64,000 nucleotides of DNA from Artemisia argyi (GCA_030686995.1 CM060680.1:83974259-84038258); one strand, 5' to 3'. Shown: positions 33,278 to 45,990, counted from the stretch's first letter. Numbers and translations: made by a program. The notes: generated from the sequence alone by a model not told the origin.

Positions 33278-35740
33278 CCGTATGTATGTAGATGGAGGAT
33301 TGGCTTCTGAAGTATTGTAGGAACACTTCTTCAACAGGCTCCGGCCTAAAATTAGATGCCTGATGGTCCCGGCCACGGCCCCTCTTATTGGATTCAGTGG
33401 CGAAGTCATATGGCCAATGGGGCGGATCACACTCCAGCTAATAATAGGAGACGAGGAGCATGCTACTTCCGCTTGGATGAAATTCCTTATAGTAAGGTCA
33501 CAGTCACCTTATAACGGAATCATAGGACTACCTGGGGTATGAAAAATACAAGCGGTGGCATCAACAGCATACGGTATGCTGAAATTCCCAGTTGAAGGGG
33601 GAGTACTCACACTGCGGAGCAGTAAGATCATCCCGATTGAATACACAATGATTTCCAAACCAGCAGAAGAAACCCCTATGGTCTATCCACCAGCAAAAGA
33701 ACAAATCAAAGTCGCAATTCACCTGGAGCATCCAGAGCAGACAGTGGCAATAAGCTTTACCCTCACTGAGGAAGGCCAAAAGAAATTATGTGACTTGCTC
33801 CGAAGAAACCTGGATGTGTTCGCCTGGTGCCCAGCAGACATGATAGGAGTCCCGCAGGATATAGCGGAGCACCGTCTAAATATCCGTGAAGGGTACACCC
33901 AGGTGAGACAAAAGAAATGAAGCCAGGCTCTGGAAAGAAGCAGAGCAATACGTGAAGAAGTCGAAAAGCTGGTCAAAGCCGGTATCATGAAAGAAGTACA
34001 TTACCACATCTGGTTGGCCAACCCGGTAAGGGTAAAAAAAGCACGATGACAACTGGAAGATGTGCATTGATTTTAAGGACATAAACAAAGCCTGACTGTA
34101 AGACTGCTACCCACTTCCAGAAATAGACTGGAAGGTGGAATTTCTTTGTGGATATTGCTTCAAGTGTTTCCTGGATGCATAAAAAGGCTACCATCAAATA
34201 TAAATGGCAAAGGATGACGAAGAAAAAACAGCGTTGATAACTAACGAGGGAATATTTTGTTATTCCAAAATGTCATTCGGACTCAAGAATGCCAGAGCAA
34301 CATACCAACGGCTGGTGGACAAAGCTTTCTACAAACATATTGGCATGAACTTGGAAGTCTATGTCGATGACTTAGTAGTAAAAATTCGCACAGAATATGA
34401 CATTATGAGGGATGTGGAGGAAACGTTTCCAACGTTAACTAAACCCTAAGAAATGCACCTTCGGAATGAAAGAGGGGATGTTCTTGGGTTACAATATCAG
34501 CACCAAGGGCATAAAAGTTTGCCCAGATAAAGAAGAAGCTGTAATAAACCTCCCATCCCCCAAATGTCTAAAGGAAGTGCAAAACCTAAATGGAAAGCTA
34601 GCCAGCCTAAACAGGTTCCTTGCGAAATCGGCAGAAAAGTCACTACCTTTCTTCAAAACACTCAAAAAATGCACAAAAAAGAGTGCCTTCAATTGGACCA
34701 AGGAGGCGGAAGAAGCTTTCTAGCAAATGAAAAAAGTAATAGCAAACCTCCAACGTTAACAACACCGATTGAAGGAGAAGAGCTGATTATCTACCTCGCG
34801 GCCGCAAGAGAAGCTGTCAGTAGAGGGAGGCTAAACAAGTGCTCATTTAATTTGTTAGCCGCGCCCTAAGAGGCCCGAAAATTAACTACACACCTATGGA
34901 GAAGCTAGTATTAGCTCTGGTACATGCCACAAAGCGTTCAAAAAGATACTTCCAGGCGCACACTATTGTAGTAATCACAGACCAGCCAATAAAGCAGATC
35001 TTATCAAAACAAGAAGTAGGAAGACTACAAAAGTGGAGCATTGAACTGGGAGAATATGACATACATTATCGACCATGAATCTCCATCAAAGGACAGATTT
35101 TGGCAGACTTCATAGTGGAACGACCAGAAGATGACTCCGCAAATGAACCAATGGAGATAGAGGAAGAGTTGCCGGAACCTTGGACATTGTTCACGGATGG
35201 ATCATCATGTGCAGACGGTTCTAGGGCAGGGTTGGTTCTCACTAGCCCAGATGGAACATAATTCACCTACACTATAAGGTTTACCTTTACCGCAAGTAAC
35301 AATGAATCGGAACAAATGGGCGTCAAGAATCTACAAGCAAACGTCGATTCATGCCTAGTTGCAAACCAAGTCAACGGGTCGTATGCAGCAAAAGAAACCA
35401 AAATGATTCAATATTTGGAAAAGGCGAAGGAACTCATAAGCAGCTTCAAAATGTTTTCAATCCAACAGGTACCACGGAGCGAAAACAAAAAAGCTAATGC
35501 CCTAAGCAAAATGGCATCTACCACCTTCGTGCATTTAAACAAGCAAGTACTGGTGGAAGAGCTGAACAAAAAATCAATAGAAGAAGCACAAGTGTTAGCC
35601 ATAGTCGAAGAAGAAGGAGACACTTAGATGACTCCGATCTACGAATATCTAATAAAAGACTTATTACCGGCAGAGCCGAAGAAAGATATCGCAGTCAAAA
35701 GAAAGTCACAACGCTTCGCTATCATAAATGGGATCCTCTA
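33278..35740 (+). pseudogene. pol: Tat/Retand-type Ty3/gypsy Pol fragment
   Basis: Begins in the protease at HRMYVDGG, cut by the element E insertion. It continues with LIGFSGEVIWPMG and PYNGIIGLPG, the RT with RNLDVFAWCPADM and AEHRLNIREG, PFGLKN-like SFGLKNARATYQRLVDKAF (34278), and YVDDLVVK (34362), the YxDD box. Then come the RT thumb (KLASLNRFLAKSAEKSLPFFKTLKKC), a first RNase H (ITDQPIKQ), and the second, plant-type RNase H (LFTDGSSCADGS near 35190; NVDSCLVANQVNGSYA; VPRSENKKANALSK). It stops in the integrase linker at NGILYD, where element D begins. Many frameshifts and stops, so it is the oldest layer here. The doubled RNase H is a Tat-lineage trait. Confidence 0.88.
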
Positions 35741-35941
35741 TGATGAGGCGAAAAGTGTACCACTTTTAAGGGGTCATTTAAGCTCGAATTCGTGATTATT
35801 TGATCAAATATTGCCCTAAATCGTTCCTTTTGTCATTTTAGGTACTTTTGAGGAGAAATCTGGAAAAGGAAGCGTTTTGGATGTTTTTGGAGCATAAAAG
35901 TGAAGAAAACGGCAAAGTCTCAAATTCCTTGTTGGAACAGG

Positions 35942-36217
35942 ACCTGACGATGTCAATACATTACATATGACGACGTCAAGAGTGACAAAAGAGGTGGATG
36001 TGGAACTTATAACGTGACGGCCCAGAACATTTTCTTTGTTAATGGCCTGATGGCGTCACTAAGGCCGTCAGGGTCCAAATATACGTGACGGCCCAAAGTA
36101 AATTTGTACGTGAAGGCGTCAAAAGTGGATCTAGGCAATACGAATTTCACTTTGGCGGCGAGTTGACGGCGTCAGAGGCTAACACATGACGCCGTCAGGA
36201 TGCTATGTCTATATATA
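35942..36217 (+). promoter_or_regulatory. U3 array of TGACG/CGTCA sites and TATA box (element D)
   Basis: About nine full or half sites: TGACGATGTCA, TGACGACGTCA, TGACGGCCCAG, TGATGGCGTCA, GGCCGTCAG, TGACGGCCC, TGAAGGCGTCA, TGACGGCGTCA and TGACGCCGTCA, the last 12 bp before the TATA region. TGACG is the core recognised by plant bZIP factors of the TGA/CRE type (established), so this looks like an enhancer. Binding is inferred. Confidence 0.6.
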
Positions 36218-37069
36218 TTTTTCCAATTTTTCATTGTAAAATGTGGAACAAGTTGTGCACAAACCCTAGGTCGAATTTCCTGCATATTGAAGGGATTTCA
36301 AACCCTTCTTTCTTCCATGTTTTAATAAAGATAAGTTCTCCAATAATCAGTCAATATGTCTATGTATTGTTTAATTCTATCTTATGTTTATCTTTCTTTT
36401 AACATGTTAGGCTAGGCTTTTATTGTGTTTGCTTAGATGTAGTGAAACCTAGATGTTGATTATGGGTTAATTGTTTGTTTATAATTGTTACGGATGATTG
36501 TATTCGATGTTAGGCTTAAGAAAACTGGAAGACTTCCATTGGTAACCTGCTTGGACGTCTTAAGAAACATGATCGGAGGTGTACTACGATTTTTGGTTGT
36601 ATTTAATGCGTAAGAGAATTCTAATGATCCCATGTTAGGAGCTTCTAATCGTCTCTATATAAGAGTTAAGTAGGATCTTATAGAGTTAGGGAATATAGTA
36701 CACGGCCCTACGACTAGTATTAAGGAATATAACCCGTCATCCATGCAATTGTAACAAGCTAATCAACCGATAAAAGATATCTAGGGAGTAATGAAATCTA
36801 AGTAAACACAACTTTTCTCATTATTGTTTCCACCACATTAGTATATTAGTTTTATTTTCATTTCTTTTATTTTATTTTGATTGCATCTTTAGTTAATTGG
36901 GTTAGTTGAGTAGCAACTAATTCCGCCCACTCCTTCAAAACCCGAGACTTTACTTGCTTTGCATAAAATATAAAAATACAAAAAGAATCATCTCTCACCT
37001 CTAGACCTAGTTTAGTAGGCTTTCTAATCCTAGCGACACTATACCTGAGTTGAACTATCAATCCCCCGG

Positions 37070-37097
37070 TACTTGTCACTATACTATACTACAACGA
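37070..37097 (-). other. tRNA-Asp 5'-half-like segment in U5 (element D)
   Basis: The minus strand reads TCGTTGTAGTATAG, then a repeated TATAG, then TGACAAGTA. This matches nucleotides 2-24 of plant tRNA-Asp(GTC), as I remember it, apart from a 5-base insertion and two mismatches. It lies about 95 bp before the PBS, which matches the 3' end of the same tRNA. It is not a tRNA gene, since the anticodon and 3' half are absent. Confidence 0.65.
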
Positions 37098-37191
37098 TCA
37101 GGTACACTGCCTGGTGGGGGTTGTAAGCTTCTCAAGATCCCTTGAGAGGTAAAACCTGTTGCGAGGGCGTAATTCCCATGTATCAAGTTTT

Positions 37192-37210
37192 TGGCGCTGC
37201 AGCTCGGGGA
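37192..37210 (+). other. Primer binding site, tRNA-Asp type (element D)
   Basis: TGGCGCTGCAGCTCGGGGA, 6 bp after the LTR. It resembles the complement of the 3' end of tRNA-Asp (TGGCGCCGTTGCCGGGGA); the cleaner copy in G (51515) reads TGGCGCCGCAGCCCGGGGA. Athila elements commonly use tRNA-Asp. Confidence 0.7.
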
Positions 37211-37356
37211 ATAGTTATTGTCTAGGTTTGAATTTCTTTTTATTAGGTCTACTTGCTAGATTCCTTTCTAGTAAGATTTTTATTTTTATTTTTAGGTTTT
37301 CTTTAGTCTATCTCATTTCTTCGTTTCTTTGTTCGTAACCATTACCATCCGACATC

Positions 37357-39618
37357 TTGGAAGGTGGTAATATCTTTGAACCCATCAACCCACCACAACA
37401 AAACCACCCACAAAACCCACCACTAGCAAACCAACCTCCAAGACCCCGAACTTTAGGAGAATATTCCCGTCCTAGCCACCAAGGCTATCGAAACACCATT
37501 GAGCTCACTCAAGGAGCCAATGTGTCCCCCTTGCGATCCGACACCATCCGGTTGGTGCAAAGCGGATGTGCATTCCATGGACTTCATTCCGAAGATCCTA
37601 ATCAACATCTCAAGGATTTCGTAAAAATCATAGATTCCATAGACCTTGATGTTGCAACTAGAGAGTCGACCCATTTACGTCTATTCCAATTCTCTCTATG
37701 TGATCAAGCTAGTCAATGGCTTGAACGTTTACCTACAGGATCCATCACTTCATGGGATGATCTCACTTCTCGTTTCCTTGCTCAATTTTTCCCACCAAGA
37801 AGAACTACCAAGCTTAGAAATGATATCTTGATGTTCCAACAACGTCAAGGTGAAATTCTATATGAAGCATGGACTCGTTTCAAGGACTTACTCCAAAAAG
37901 TCCCTCATCATGGCATAGATCTTTGGCTCCAAGTCCAAATCTTCTATGACCATATCGATCTCTCCACAAGGCGAACCATTGACCAATCGGCCGGTGGCAA
38001 GCTGCGTGATCTAAGTGCGGAAGAATCATGGGAACTCATAGAAGATCTTGCTCTCTATGAAAACGAAAGTTGGAATGATACTCGTGATTTGAACAAAATG
38101 GTCAATGCAATATCTTTGCCTTCGAACAATTCTAGCACTCCCGACCGTAGGATCATGGAACTTGAAGACTAAGTAATGTTTCTCATGAAATCCTATGAAG
38201 CTCCTAAGCCTTCAAGCCAAGTGAACAAAATCACTTCTTCATGCGATTTATGTAGTGGTCCCCATGACACTTGTGATTGTGTGGAACTCCCCGGACAAGC
38301 TTTTGCGGATTACGCATCCTCACGTACCGACGATGTGGGAGACAAGTGGTACACTATCAAACCGGAGCCAAACCCTTATGGTGATTCCTACAACCCTTCT
38401 TGGAAAAATCACCCGAACCTTAAGTGGAAACAAAACCAAAACATGCCCCAAAACAATTCTTCCAATCCACCTAATCGTTACCAACCAAACGGACCACCCT
38501 CTAACCGTACTTTCAACAACAATCATTCCAATAACTATGGTAGTACCAATAATCTTGAAGGATTGATGTCCAAGTTTATGGCATCTCAAGAAGCTCGCAT
38601 ATCTAAGTTTGAAACCGAATTCAATCAACAACAAACGAAGATGACCAATAAAATTGACAACTTGTTGAAAGCCCTCAACAACCAAGTGCTAACTACACCT
38701 AGAAAGGACACTAGGGACACTAGTAGCGGAATCCAAATTAAGGACCCCTCATCATCCAAACATGTCCACTTTGTCAATGTTGTCACCATTAAGCCAATAG
38801 ATAAGAATATAGAAGAAAGTGACAAGAATGAAGTTGGAATAGAAACCGGGACTAAGGATGAGATTAAGGAAGTTGAGGATATTAAGGACGAAAAGTTAGA
38901 GGAAGTAGAAAACGTAGAGGAATACTTTGATAAGTTACCCACCAAGGAAGAACGGGAATATCATAAGGATCTATTCGATGACCCCGAGACACCATACGTC
39001 CTTGGTTCACCACTTACCAAAGCGGGTGATCCCTCTAACATCAACATACCATGTAACATTGGGCATATGCATGTGTGGAAAGCTTACATCGATCTTAGGT
39101 CTCCTATAAACATTATGACTAGAACCTATTATAATTGGATAATGAAGAAGCAACTTGAATATAGGATGATGCCCAACACGAATTGGATGAGCAACTTTGT
39201 AGGAAGAGTGAAAGGGTTACATGTCTTTGTAGGAAACTTCACTTATGTTACCGACTTTGTGATTGTAGAGGATATTCGTCCGGTAATAGATGGTTGCCTA
39301 AGTCAAGTAGTATTTAGAGAACCATTTGTCAAAGCTTCTAAGATGAATTATGACCCGTCCCTAGGGATAGTTAGATTCAACGATGAAATTGCTTACCATT
39401 TACCCTATAAGATTGAACAATTTCGTCTTCTTTCAAACCTTGAAAAGGAACACAAGCAAGCGATTTACTATAGGAATGATGAGGATAGACGCAGAGGAGT
39501 AGATTATGTCATGAGTAGAATACTCGGTTTCTACAAAGAATGTTTGCAACTAGGTCCGGAATACAAAACTAAGATTGAAGATGACCTAGAGAATGACACT
39601 AATGACGAGGTCACGTAA
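37357..39618 (+). pseudogene. gag: Gag with protease-like C-terminal domain (element D)
   Basis: One frame of about 754 codons with a single premature TAA at 38170-38172 (a Gln in element G). The expected ATG has become TTG at 37357; G has ATG in the same context. Residues 60-230 form a retrotransposon Gag domain (LRLFQFSLCDQASQWLERLP; FPPRRTTKLRNDI; PHHGIDLWLQ). A knuckle CDLCSGPHDTCDC (C-X2-C-X3-H-X4-C) lies near 38243. Asn/Pro-rich and coiled-coil segments (about 38540-38680) and a very acidic stretch follow. The C-terminal 200 residues resemble an aspartic protease fold (INIPCNIGHMHVWKAYIDLRS; VFVGNFTYVTDFVIVED; LSQVVFREPF) but D-L-R-S replaces the catalytic D-(T/S/L)-G-A, so it is unlikely to cleave. 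Similar to 'MAK10-like/ORF1' retrotransposon proteins of Asteraceae. Confidence 0.87.
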
Positions 39619-41074
39619 TTGCCCATGACCTTGAGTCTAGCTACAAGACTCGTAAATAAAGAAAAGCGCTTCTTGGGAGGCAACCCATGCTTTGTGTGTT
39701 TTTATTTGTTTGATTTTATTTGCATCTGTATGCATGTTTTATTTTTATTGTTGGTAGATCATGTTTCAAACTAAATTGTGAAAATGCTTTATTTTGTTTT
39801 TAACTTCGTCTTAATTACATATAAAGGTATTTTGTAAAAGCTAAGTGTAAGGGGAAACCCAAATTTGTTTATAAGAACGAAAATGATCTTGATTCGCCAC
39901 AATATTAAATGAGCGATATTAGTGTTTGTTAGAGTCAAATGCTTGTATCGAGTCATAATGATGTTTTACAGGATTTTCCAGGAAATAAGGCATAAGTTTT
40001 TCCAGAAATTTTTCGGAAACTTAACATAAGATTTTTCCAGGAACATTCTGATGGCGTCAGGAGTTATAACCTGACGACGTCAGGTGCCAAAATTCTGAAA
40101 AATTTTGCAAGTTTTGTTTATACCGGAGTATTAAAGTTTTTGTTGATTCTTTAGTTTTGTAAACTCCAGGAAATCTGCAAACATTCATTCCACAAGCATT
40201 ATATCTTAAATTGTTTTCTAGGATTTGTTAGTATATATAGATTGCCGCCGATTTTACGCGAGGTTTGCCTTGATTGTTTTCTCAGGTTTAACAGGTTATA
40301 TATGACAAGAAGATGATTTATATTTCTAGAGGGAAGCTTTCAACGTTCATTTTCTTGGAGGAAAATCTAACCTTGTTGACACACTATCCACACCGAACGA
40401 ATCAAGGGAGTATTTGTTTTCATTCTTTTACCTATTTTACTTTTACATTCTTTAATTGAACATTGGGGACAATGTTCATCCTAAGTGTAAGAGGAGGGTA
40501 AATGATGATACCTTATCGGATACAATTGCACTTGAGTTTGTTTGTTTGATGGTAGGTGTGTAATAAAACTAAGAGAAATACTTGTTAGTGTAATTTTAGC
40601 GCCAAATTTAAATTTTTTTACAACATTTAGGAGTGAAACTTTAGCCTTAACAAGCGTCTCATGGATAGGAGTTGTATGACTAGCACAAAACCGTACCATT
40701 CAGAAAATTTTCCACCCAAATATGTGAGGTTCGCCTTTAGATTTGATAGGAAAAGCATTCATTATTAGTGCTTATGAGTGTACCGGTAGCATTTAGATTC
40801 TAGAACTTACGTTAGTGATGCATCCCGAGACCGCTAGTGAGACTACATTCGTGTAGTAGGATTTACTACATGATAAGAGGCATTAGGATCACCCTTGTGT
40901 TTAAACCCGTATCATAATTACTTGACCATTTAAGTCATATTACTTGACTAGTAAAGTCAATTAATCTTCCCACGCCTTTGCATTGTACTTATTTTTAGTA
41001 CACGATACCCCTAGTACACCCCTCCGAGCCTATCCTTTCATTTCTAACTTTAAGCATCTTACTTAAAGGAAGAA
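39619..41074 (+). other. Element D 3' noncoding region, interrupted
   Basis: Same landmarks as A and G: GCGCTTCTTGGGAGGCAACC (39666-39685), paired TGACG sites (40049-40059, 40072-40082, both partly decayed to TGATGGCGTCA and TGACGACGTCA), hairpin AACATTGGGGACAATGTT (40460-40477) and polypurine AGTGTAAGAGGAGGG (40485-40499). It is cut at 41074 within TTAAAGGAAGAA, where G and A continue with TTTGTTAC. No gene seen. Confidence 0.75.
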
Positions 41075-41469
41075 TGTTAGCATTAAAAATTATATTAGAA
41101 AGTGATGGTCATTCTCATTATTAGAATGTTGTGTCGTTGGTTATGAAATGTAATAGTTTAGTCATTGGGCTTTGGACTTGGCAAGCTAATATGTTATGTG
41201 CTATGTTTCATAAGCCTTGTTATCTAATCATGTAACCAAGTCCAAGCCCAAGCCCATAGAAAGCCTATGTATGGAGCTATAAAAGGCACCTTACCTCTCA
41301 TTTGTAAGGTGTGCTTGTGTGTGTATTGTGTGTGTTTTATTAATAAAAGCTCTCTTCATCTTATTCTCTCTTTCAAGTTTAACGCCACACATATATCATA
41401 TCAAGTCACCATCTTTCCTTCTTCTAGTGCTTATATTTGTGATAAAGTTGATAGATTTAAGGTCCTACA
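41075..41469 (+). repeat. Element F 5' LTR
   Basis: 395 bp, TGTTAGCATT to GGTCCTACA, with TATAAAA at 41278-41284. The site before it is AAGAA. The 3' partner is not in the window; the boundary rests on the break in element D and on the PBS 2 bp downstream. Confidence 0.85.
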
Positions 41470-41471
41470 AG

Positions 41472-41483
41472 TGGTATCAGAGC
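41472..41483 (+). other. Primer binding site, initiator Met tRNA type (element F)
   Basis: TGGTATCAGAGC two bases after the LTR. Confidence 0.93.
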
Positions 41484-41731
41484 CTAACAATGGTTTAGGA
41501 GTGTGTGAAAATTGTTTTTATCAAACTTTTCCTCTAAAAGTTGCGTTTTTCATTTAAAAACATGTGCTTTTCTTTAAAAGTTTTGATTTTTACGTATCTT
41601 TAGTGTTAAAGTCGTGAACTTTATTGAAGTTTTATTGATTCTAAGTGTTTTGGGAAAGATTTGATAAAAAGAAACAAGTGAAAAAGTGGTTTTGGTTGAA
41701 AAAAATCGGATTTTTCACGTTTTCTGGTCAT

Positions 41732-42338
41732 CTTATGCGTAACTTGGGTGAATAGTATGATTTCTTAGCTGTCTACAGTACTGTTTACGCATAAGATTAA
41801 GTCAAAACCCCTTTCCTACGCTTAAGTTTAGTCAAAACCCTCTTCTTACGCATAAGTTCACTTTCCTACGCATAAGATTGATTTTCTACGCAAAAGGTTG
41901 GAAGTCTATGCATAAGATTGAGATCCTACGCCTAAAATCCTACGCTTAAGTCTGTTCTTACGCATAAGGCTACATTCTACGCTTAAGTTGGATTCTACGC
42001 ATAAGTTTTCTACGCAAAAGATCCTACTCATAAGTTTTCTACGCAAAAGATCCTACTCATAAGTTTTCTTCAACGATCAGAGATTACTCAGTACTTCCCT
42101 AACTTGGATAAGTTTGTGGAATACTTCGACACGGGATATCTTTCAAGCTTGGACAAGTTTGAGAGATCAATTTGTTTACGCATAAACTCTAAGTTTACAC
42201 ATAAAATCAAAGTCTACGCATAAACAATATTGTTTACGCATAACTTTAGATCTTACGCATAACTTAAAGGTTACGCATAACATCTTACGCGTAAGATTAT
42301 TCAAGGTTTACGCATAAAATCAAGCTTTACGCGTAAGA
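41732..42338 (+). repeat. Dispersed TACGCATAAG repeat array in the leader of element F
   Basis: About 25 degenerate copies of (T/C)TTACGCATAAG within 600 bp between PBS and gag. Variants include CTACGCTTAAG, CTACGCAAAAG and the palindrome TTACGCGTAA (42284, 42328). Most are in one orientation; the first (41732) is inverted. Between 41985 and 42068 there is a local tandem duplication with an approximately 28-bp period. There are gaps near 42070-42175. No coding sense seen. The remaining leader (41484-41731, 42339-42634) shows nothing recognisable. Confidence 0.85.
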
Positions 42339-42634
42339 ATTTGACTTTTTGACAACCAAACTTCAAACGGCCATAACTTTTGAACCGTAACTCCGTTTTC
42401 AACGAATCAGCTGTCAAAACGACCGTAAGACCGAGAAAAAGGACACGTTGAATCATCTAAAGATCATTCAAGCCAAGCTTCGAGGCCCAAATCCACTCCG
42501 AATGGAAGTTATTGAGGTTTTAAGGTTTCAAATCAAATTTTTCACCATAAAAACTTGCATCAACTTACACTAATCACAACTCCTATTTCGTTGGAACGAT
42601 CCAAGAATCAACTTTATCAATCTACACTTCATCA

Positions 42635-44706
42635 ATGGCTACTCAGCAAGATATTCATGCAGCCGGTGCGGAAAACCGACCTCCAATGCTTGAAAAAGGT
42701 GGATATCTCCCATGGACAAGCCGAATGCTTCGGTACATCAAAACAAAGCATGATGGTAAATTAATGATCAACTCCATTACAAATGGTCCATTCAAGCCAC
42801 GAAAAGTTCAAATTGAAGGTAATCCAAATGCAACACCTCCTACTCAACCATTCGTGCGTGAACAAACAGAAGCAGATTACACAGAGGAAGACAAGAAGCA
42901 GATCGCCGCTGATGATATGGCAATGCATTTAATCCAACTTGGATTACCACGGGAGATCTTTGCTGCAGTCGACAGTTGTGAAACTGCTTATGCTATGTGG
43001 GAACGTGTTAGAAGGATATGTCATGGAACAGAGATTGGACAACAAGATGTTGAGAACAAACTTCTTACTGAATGGGAAAACTTTACATCCACTAAAGATG
43101 AACAGATTGAATCTTACTACACAAGGTTTTGCACTTTGATGAATGAGTTAATCAGAAACAAGTTGACACCTCGAACAATTGCAACAAACATCAAATTCAT
43201 CAATAACCTTCCAGAAGAATGGGGTCGTTATGTTACAATTGTCAATCAAACAAAGGATCTACATAAGGTGAATTATGATCAACTCTGTGACTTTTTGAAG
43301 CAAAACCAAGCTGAGGCTAATGAAGTAAGGAAAGAAAGATTGGCAAAGAATCATGATCTTCTTGCATTAATTGCTACTACACCAACACCGCTACCAGTGA
43401 ACACACAACAATCATCATCATCTTCCACTCACAACTACATGCAACCATCATACATTCAACAACCAACACCGGTCTACCAACAACAGTTCTACCTACAGCA
43501 ACAACAACATGTTATTCCACAACAGCAATACCCACAATTCGAAGAACCAGAATTCATTGAAAATGATGAAGCTTCTGCAGCATTAACCCAAGCGTTTGCT
43601 TTTCTGTCAAAGGCATTCCAAGGACGCTATTCTACACCAACTAACAACAACCAAAGGATTTCATCGAACACTCGTAACAAGCAGATTGCTCAACCGAGTT
43701 TCAATATGGGTAATGGAGGCCAAATGGTTAGAGTTTATGGGAATCAGCAAGGATATGCTACTGGATTTCACATGGGTAATTAGAATATGCAGAATCCAGG
43801 TCAGTATGCAGGGAATCAACATGGTCAATATGCAAGGAATCAGATGGGTCAGTTTGTTGGAAATCAGAGGGGTCAGAATGTTGGTAATCAGGCAATAGGT
43901 AATCAGAATAGAAATGTTGCAGATGTGAATCAGGGTAATCCGGTAAAGTGTTTCAACTGTTAGGGTGTAGGTCATATGGCAAGAAACTGTCCTACTAAGC
44001 CGAACAAGAAAGACAAAGCGTATTTGCAGAAAGCATTACTGTTGGCACAAAAGAATGAGGCAGGATTTCAGTTGAACGCAGAGGAGAATGATTTTATGGC
44101 TCTTATGGATGACATGGAAGATAGAGAGGATATCGATGCAAACTGCATATTCATGGCGAATCTTCAGGAAGCTAAGTATGACACGGATTCTGACACACTT
44201 CCTGTTTATGACACCAATGCACCATCTGAGGTATCAAACTTCAACACATGTTACAATAATGATATATTTGATATGTCTCCTCATGAGGAACAGCATTCTG
44301 AGAAGCTAGCACCCACTTATGATACATACCTGGACACGCCAAGTAGTAGCAATACTCCTTCAGCAACTCCAGATGTGAATCATAATGGAGGCTTCGTTTC
44401 ACAGCATGCTGAGAATGATGAGGAAACACGTGCTTTATTTGAATCATTATTGAATAATTGTCGTATTGAAATTGAGAATGTGAAAAAGGTCAATCGCGAT
44501 GTTAAGGCCGCGAATGTTAAATTGATGGCTGAGCTTGAGAGTTACAAGGAAAATGTTAAAGCTTTTGAATTTCATAACAAAAGATTGTCTGAATAAGAAA
44601 CTGGTTATCAAAATTCCGTTTCAAGGGAAAAACAATTGCAACTCAAGTTTGATACACTTGATGTTAATTCTTTCAAGAAGATAAAAGCTTTAAACGCGGA
44701 AATTTC
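42635..44706 (+). pseudogene. gag: Copia Gag of element F, first part
   Basis: The ATG at 42635 starts MATQQDIHAAGAENRPPMLEKG. The copia Gag domain (YLPWTSRMLRYIKTK; FAAVDSCETAYAMWERVRRI; NKLLTEWENFTSTKDEQIES) spans residues 20-230, followed by Gln/Pro-rich sequence. A TAG at 43781-43783 and a TAG at 43963 (inside the knuckle CFNC-stop-GVGHMARNC, where Gln is expected) fit C-to-T changes. A TAA follows at 44594. Between the stops are GNQ-rich repeats (43784-43920). After the knuckle comes an acidic and coiled-coil segment until solo LTR J interrupts at 44706; reading resumes in the same frame at 47791. Confidence 0.88.
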
Positions 44707-45280
44707 TGTAACACCCCCAAAATACCGCAGCGGAAGACTGTGTCATAGGGGTGCTACTTCATAATACAAAGTATAAGTTATAGAAAACGAACTCTAAATG
44801 AGACGTTTTGAAAAGTTACCATTCGATTAATGAATTCAAAGTTACAAACATGAGATTCCAAAGTATGATACATAAATGTATACAAAATGTTTTGAATGGT
44901 AAATGATAAAAGCGTAAGTCTTCAGAATATGCAGCTTGACTCTAAGTTCCACGCACTAGCTATCGCCTTACTAACCTGAGATAAACATGCTAAAGTGTCA
45001 ACACAATGGTTGGTGAGTTCATAGAGTTTGTCTTAAAAACAGTTGAAAAGCCTTAAAAGAATGATCACACAGCAAAGGCATCGTGAATCCACTCAGTTAC
45101 AAGTCCCGCCATAAGAGACTTGTAACCTGTGTGTTCACAACCCACTGCTAACATATATAGTATGAATAAGACATGTATAAGTTCATCAAGACAATTTAAG
45201 CAATTAGAAGTGAGTCTCTACTTCATCTCCGAAGACCTCACTTTTATGATGTATCCAACATTCGCAAATGTTAGGATGTT

Positions 45281-45376
45281 TCAAAGACAACTGGGAGTCA
45301 ATTCCCAAAGACAACTGGGAGCCACTTCCCAAAGACAACTGGGAGTCAATTCCCAAAGACAACTACTAGTCAATAA
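45281..45376. repeat. 24-bp tandem repeat in LTR J
   Basis: Four copies of a unit containing CCCAAAGACAACTGGGAG, the last one divergent. Each unit has the small inverted repeat CCCA..TGGG. Confidence 0.93.
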
Positions 45377-45906
45377 ATAGAATAACGAAATTAAGTATAA
45401 CGCAGTCATGTATGTAAGCAATCAAGTATAACACAGTCAAGTATAGACGTTTTGAGTATTTGTACAAGTAAACAAGTAGTTGAGCATGTGTCTCCCCCAA
45501 AGAGTTAAGATACGAAAAGAGTAGGGGCTATGACTCACCTTAAGTCTATGTAATGAGAAATGAAAGTGGTAGTCGAATCGCGAAAGTCTCTAAGAGCAGC
45601 CTATAATAGAACGTTGCGACTTAGGATTGGAGTAACGTCTAAGAATACGACGAATTGCCTATATATGTCTTGCATAATGTTCATGATGTAGTACTTAGTA
45701 TATAGTGTAAGTCTTTGAATATAAGTGGTCTATGAAACATGTATAGGTTGTAAATCTCTTACTACCGTTCGGGCCGACATAATTCAGAAGTCATGGAGTA
45801 AACGTTCGAGGAGCCAGGACACTTTAACTCGTAAATCCACAACTCGTCGCGACGGCTTACTCAATGAACTCCTCACATGAGGCTCCCTACTATTGTAGTA
45901 TTTGAT

Positions 45907-45909
<3 letters not shown>

Positions 45910-45988
<79 letters not shown>
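45910..45988. repeat. (TA)n microsatellite
   Basis: About 78 bp of TA dinucleotides in LTR J. The Ile/Tyr-repeat frames on both strands here are artefacts of it. Confidence 0.95.

Positions 45989-45990
<2 letters not shown>

Larger units (their letters stand above)
35741..37185 (+). repeat. Element D 5' LTR
   Basis: 1445 bp, TGATGAGGCG to CATGTATCA. It aligns with the G LTRs throughout and with the A LTR over its first 585 bp. It contains the TGACG(N)CGTCA array, TATATATA at 36210-36217, and the tRNA-Asp-like segment at 37070-37097. Confidence 0.9.
35741..41074 (+). mobile_element. Element D: gag-only Athila derivative, 5' part
   Basis: A 5' LTR beginning TGATGAGGCG interrupts the Tat pol at 35741 (CTCTA just before; a duplicate cannot be checked). 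PBS, one long gag/protease-like frame and a 3' noncoding region follow until copia F interrupts at 41075. The 3' remainder lies outside the window. It is closely related to G and, in LTR and 3' region, to element A, but has no RT, RNase H or integrase. Confidence 0.87.

Noticed and set aside
37070..37097. A tRNA-Asp gene
   Set aside because: Only the 5' third of the tRNA is represented, with an insertion, and no anticodon arm, T arm or 3' end follows.
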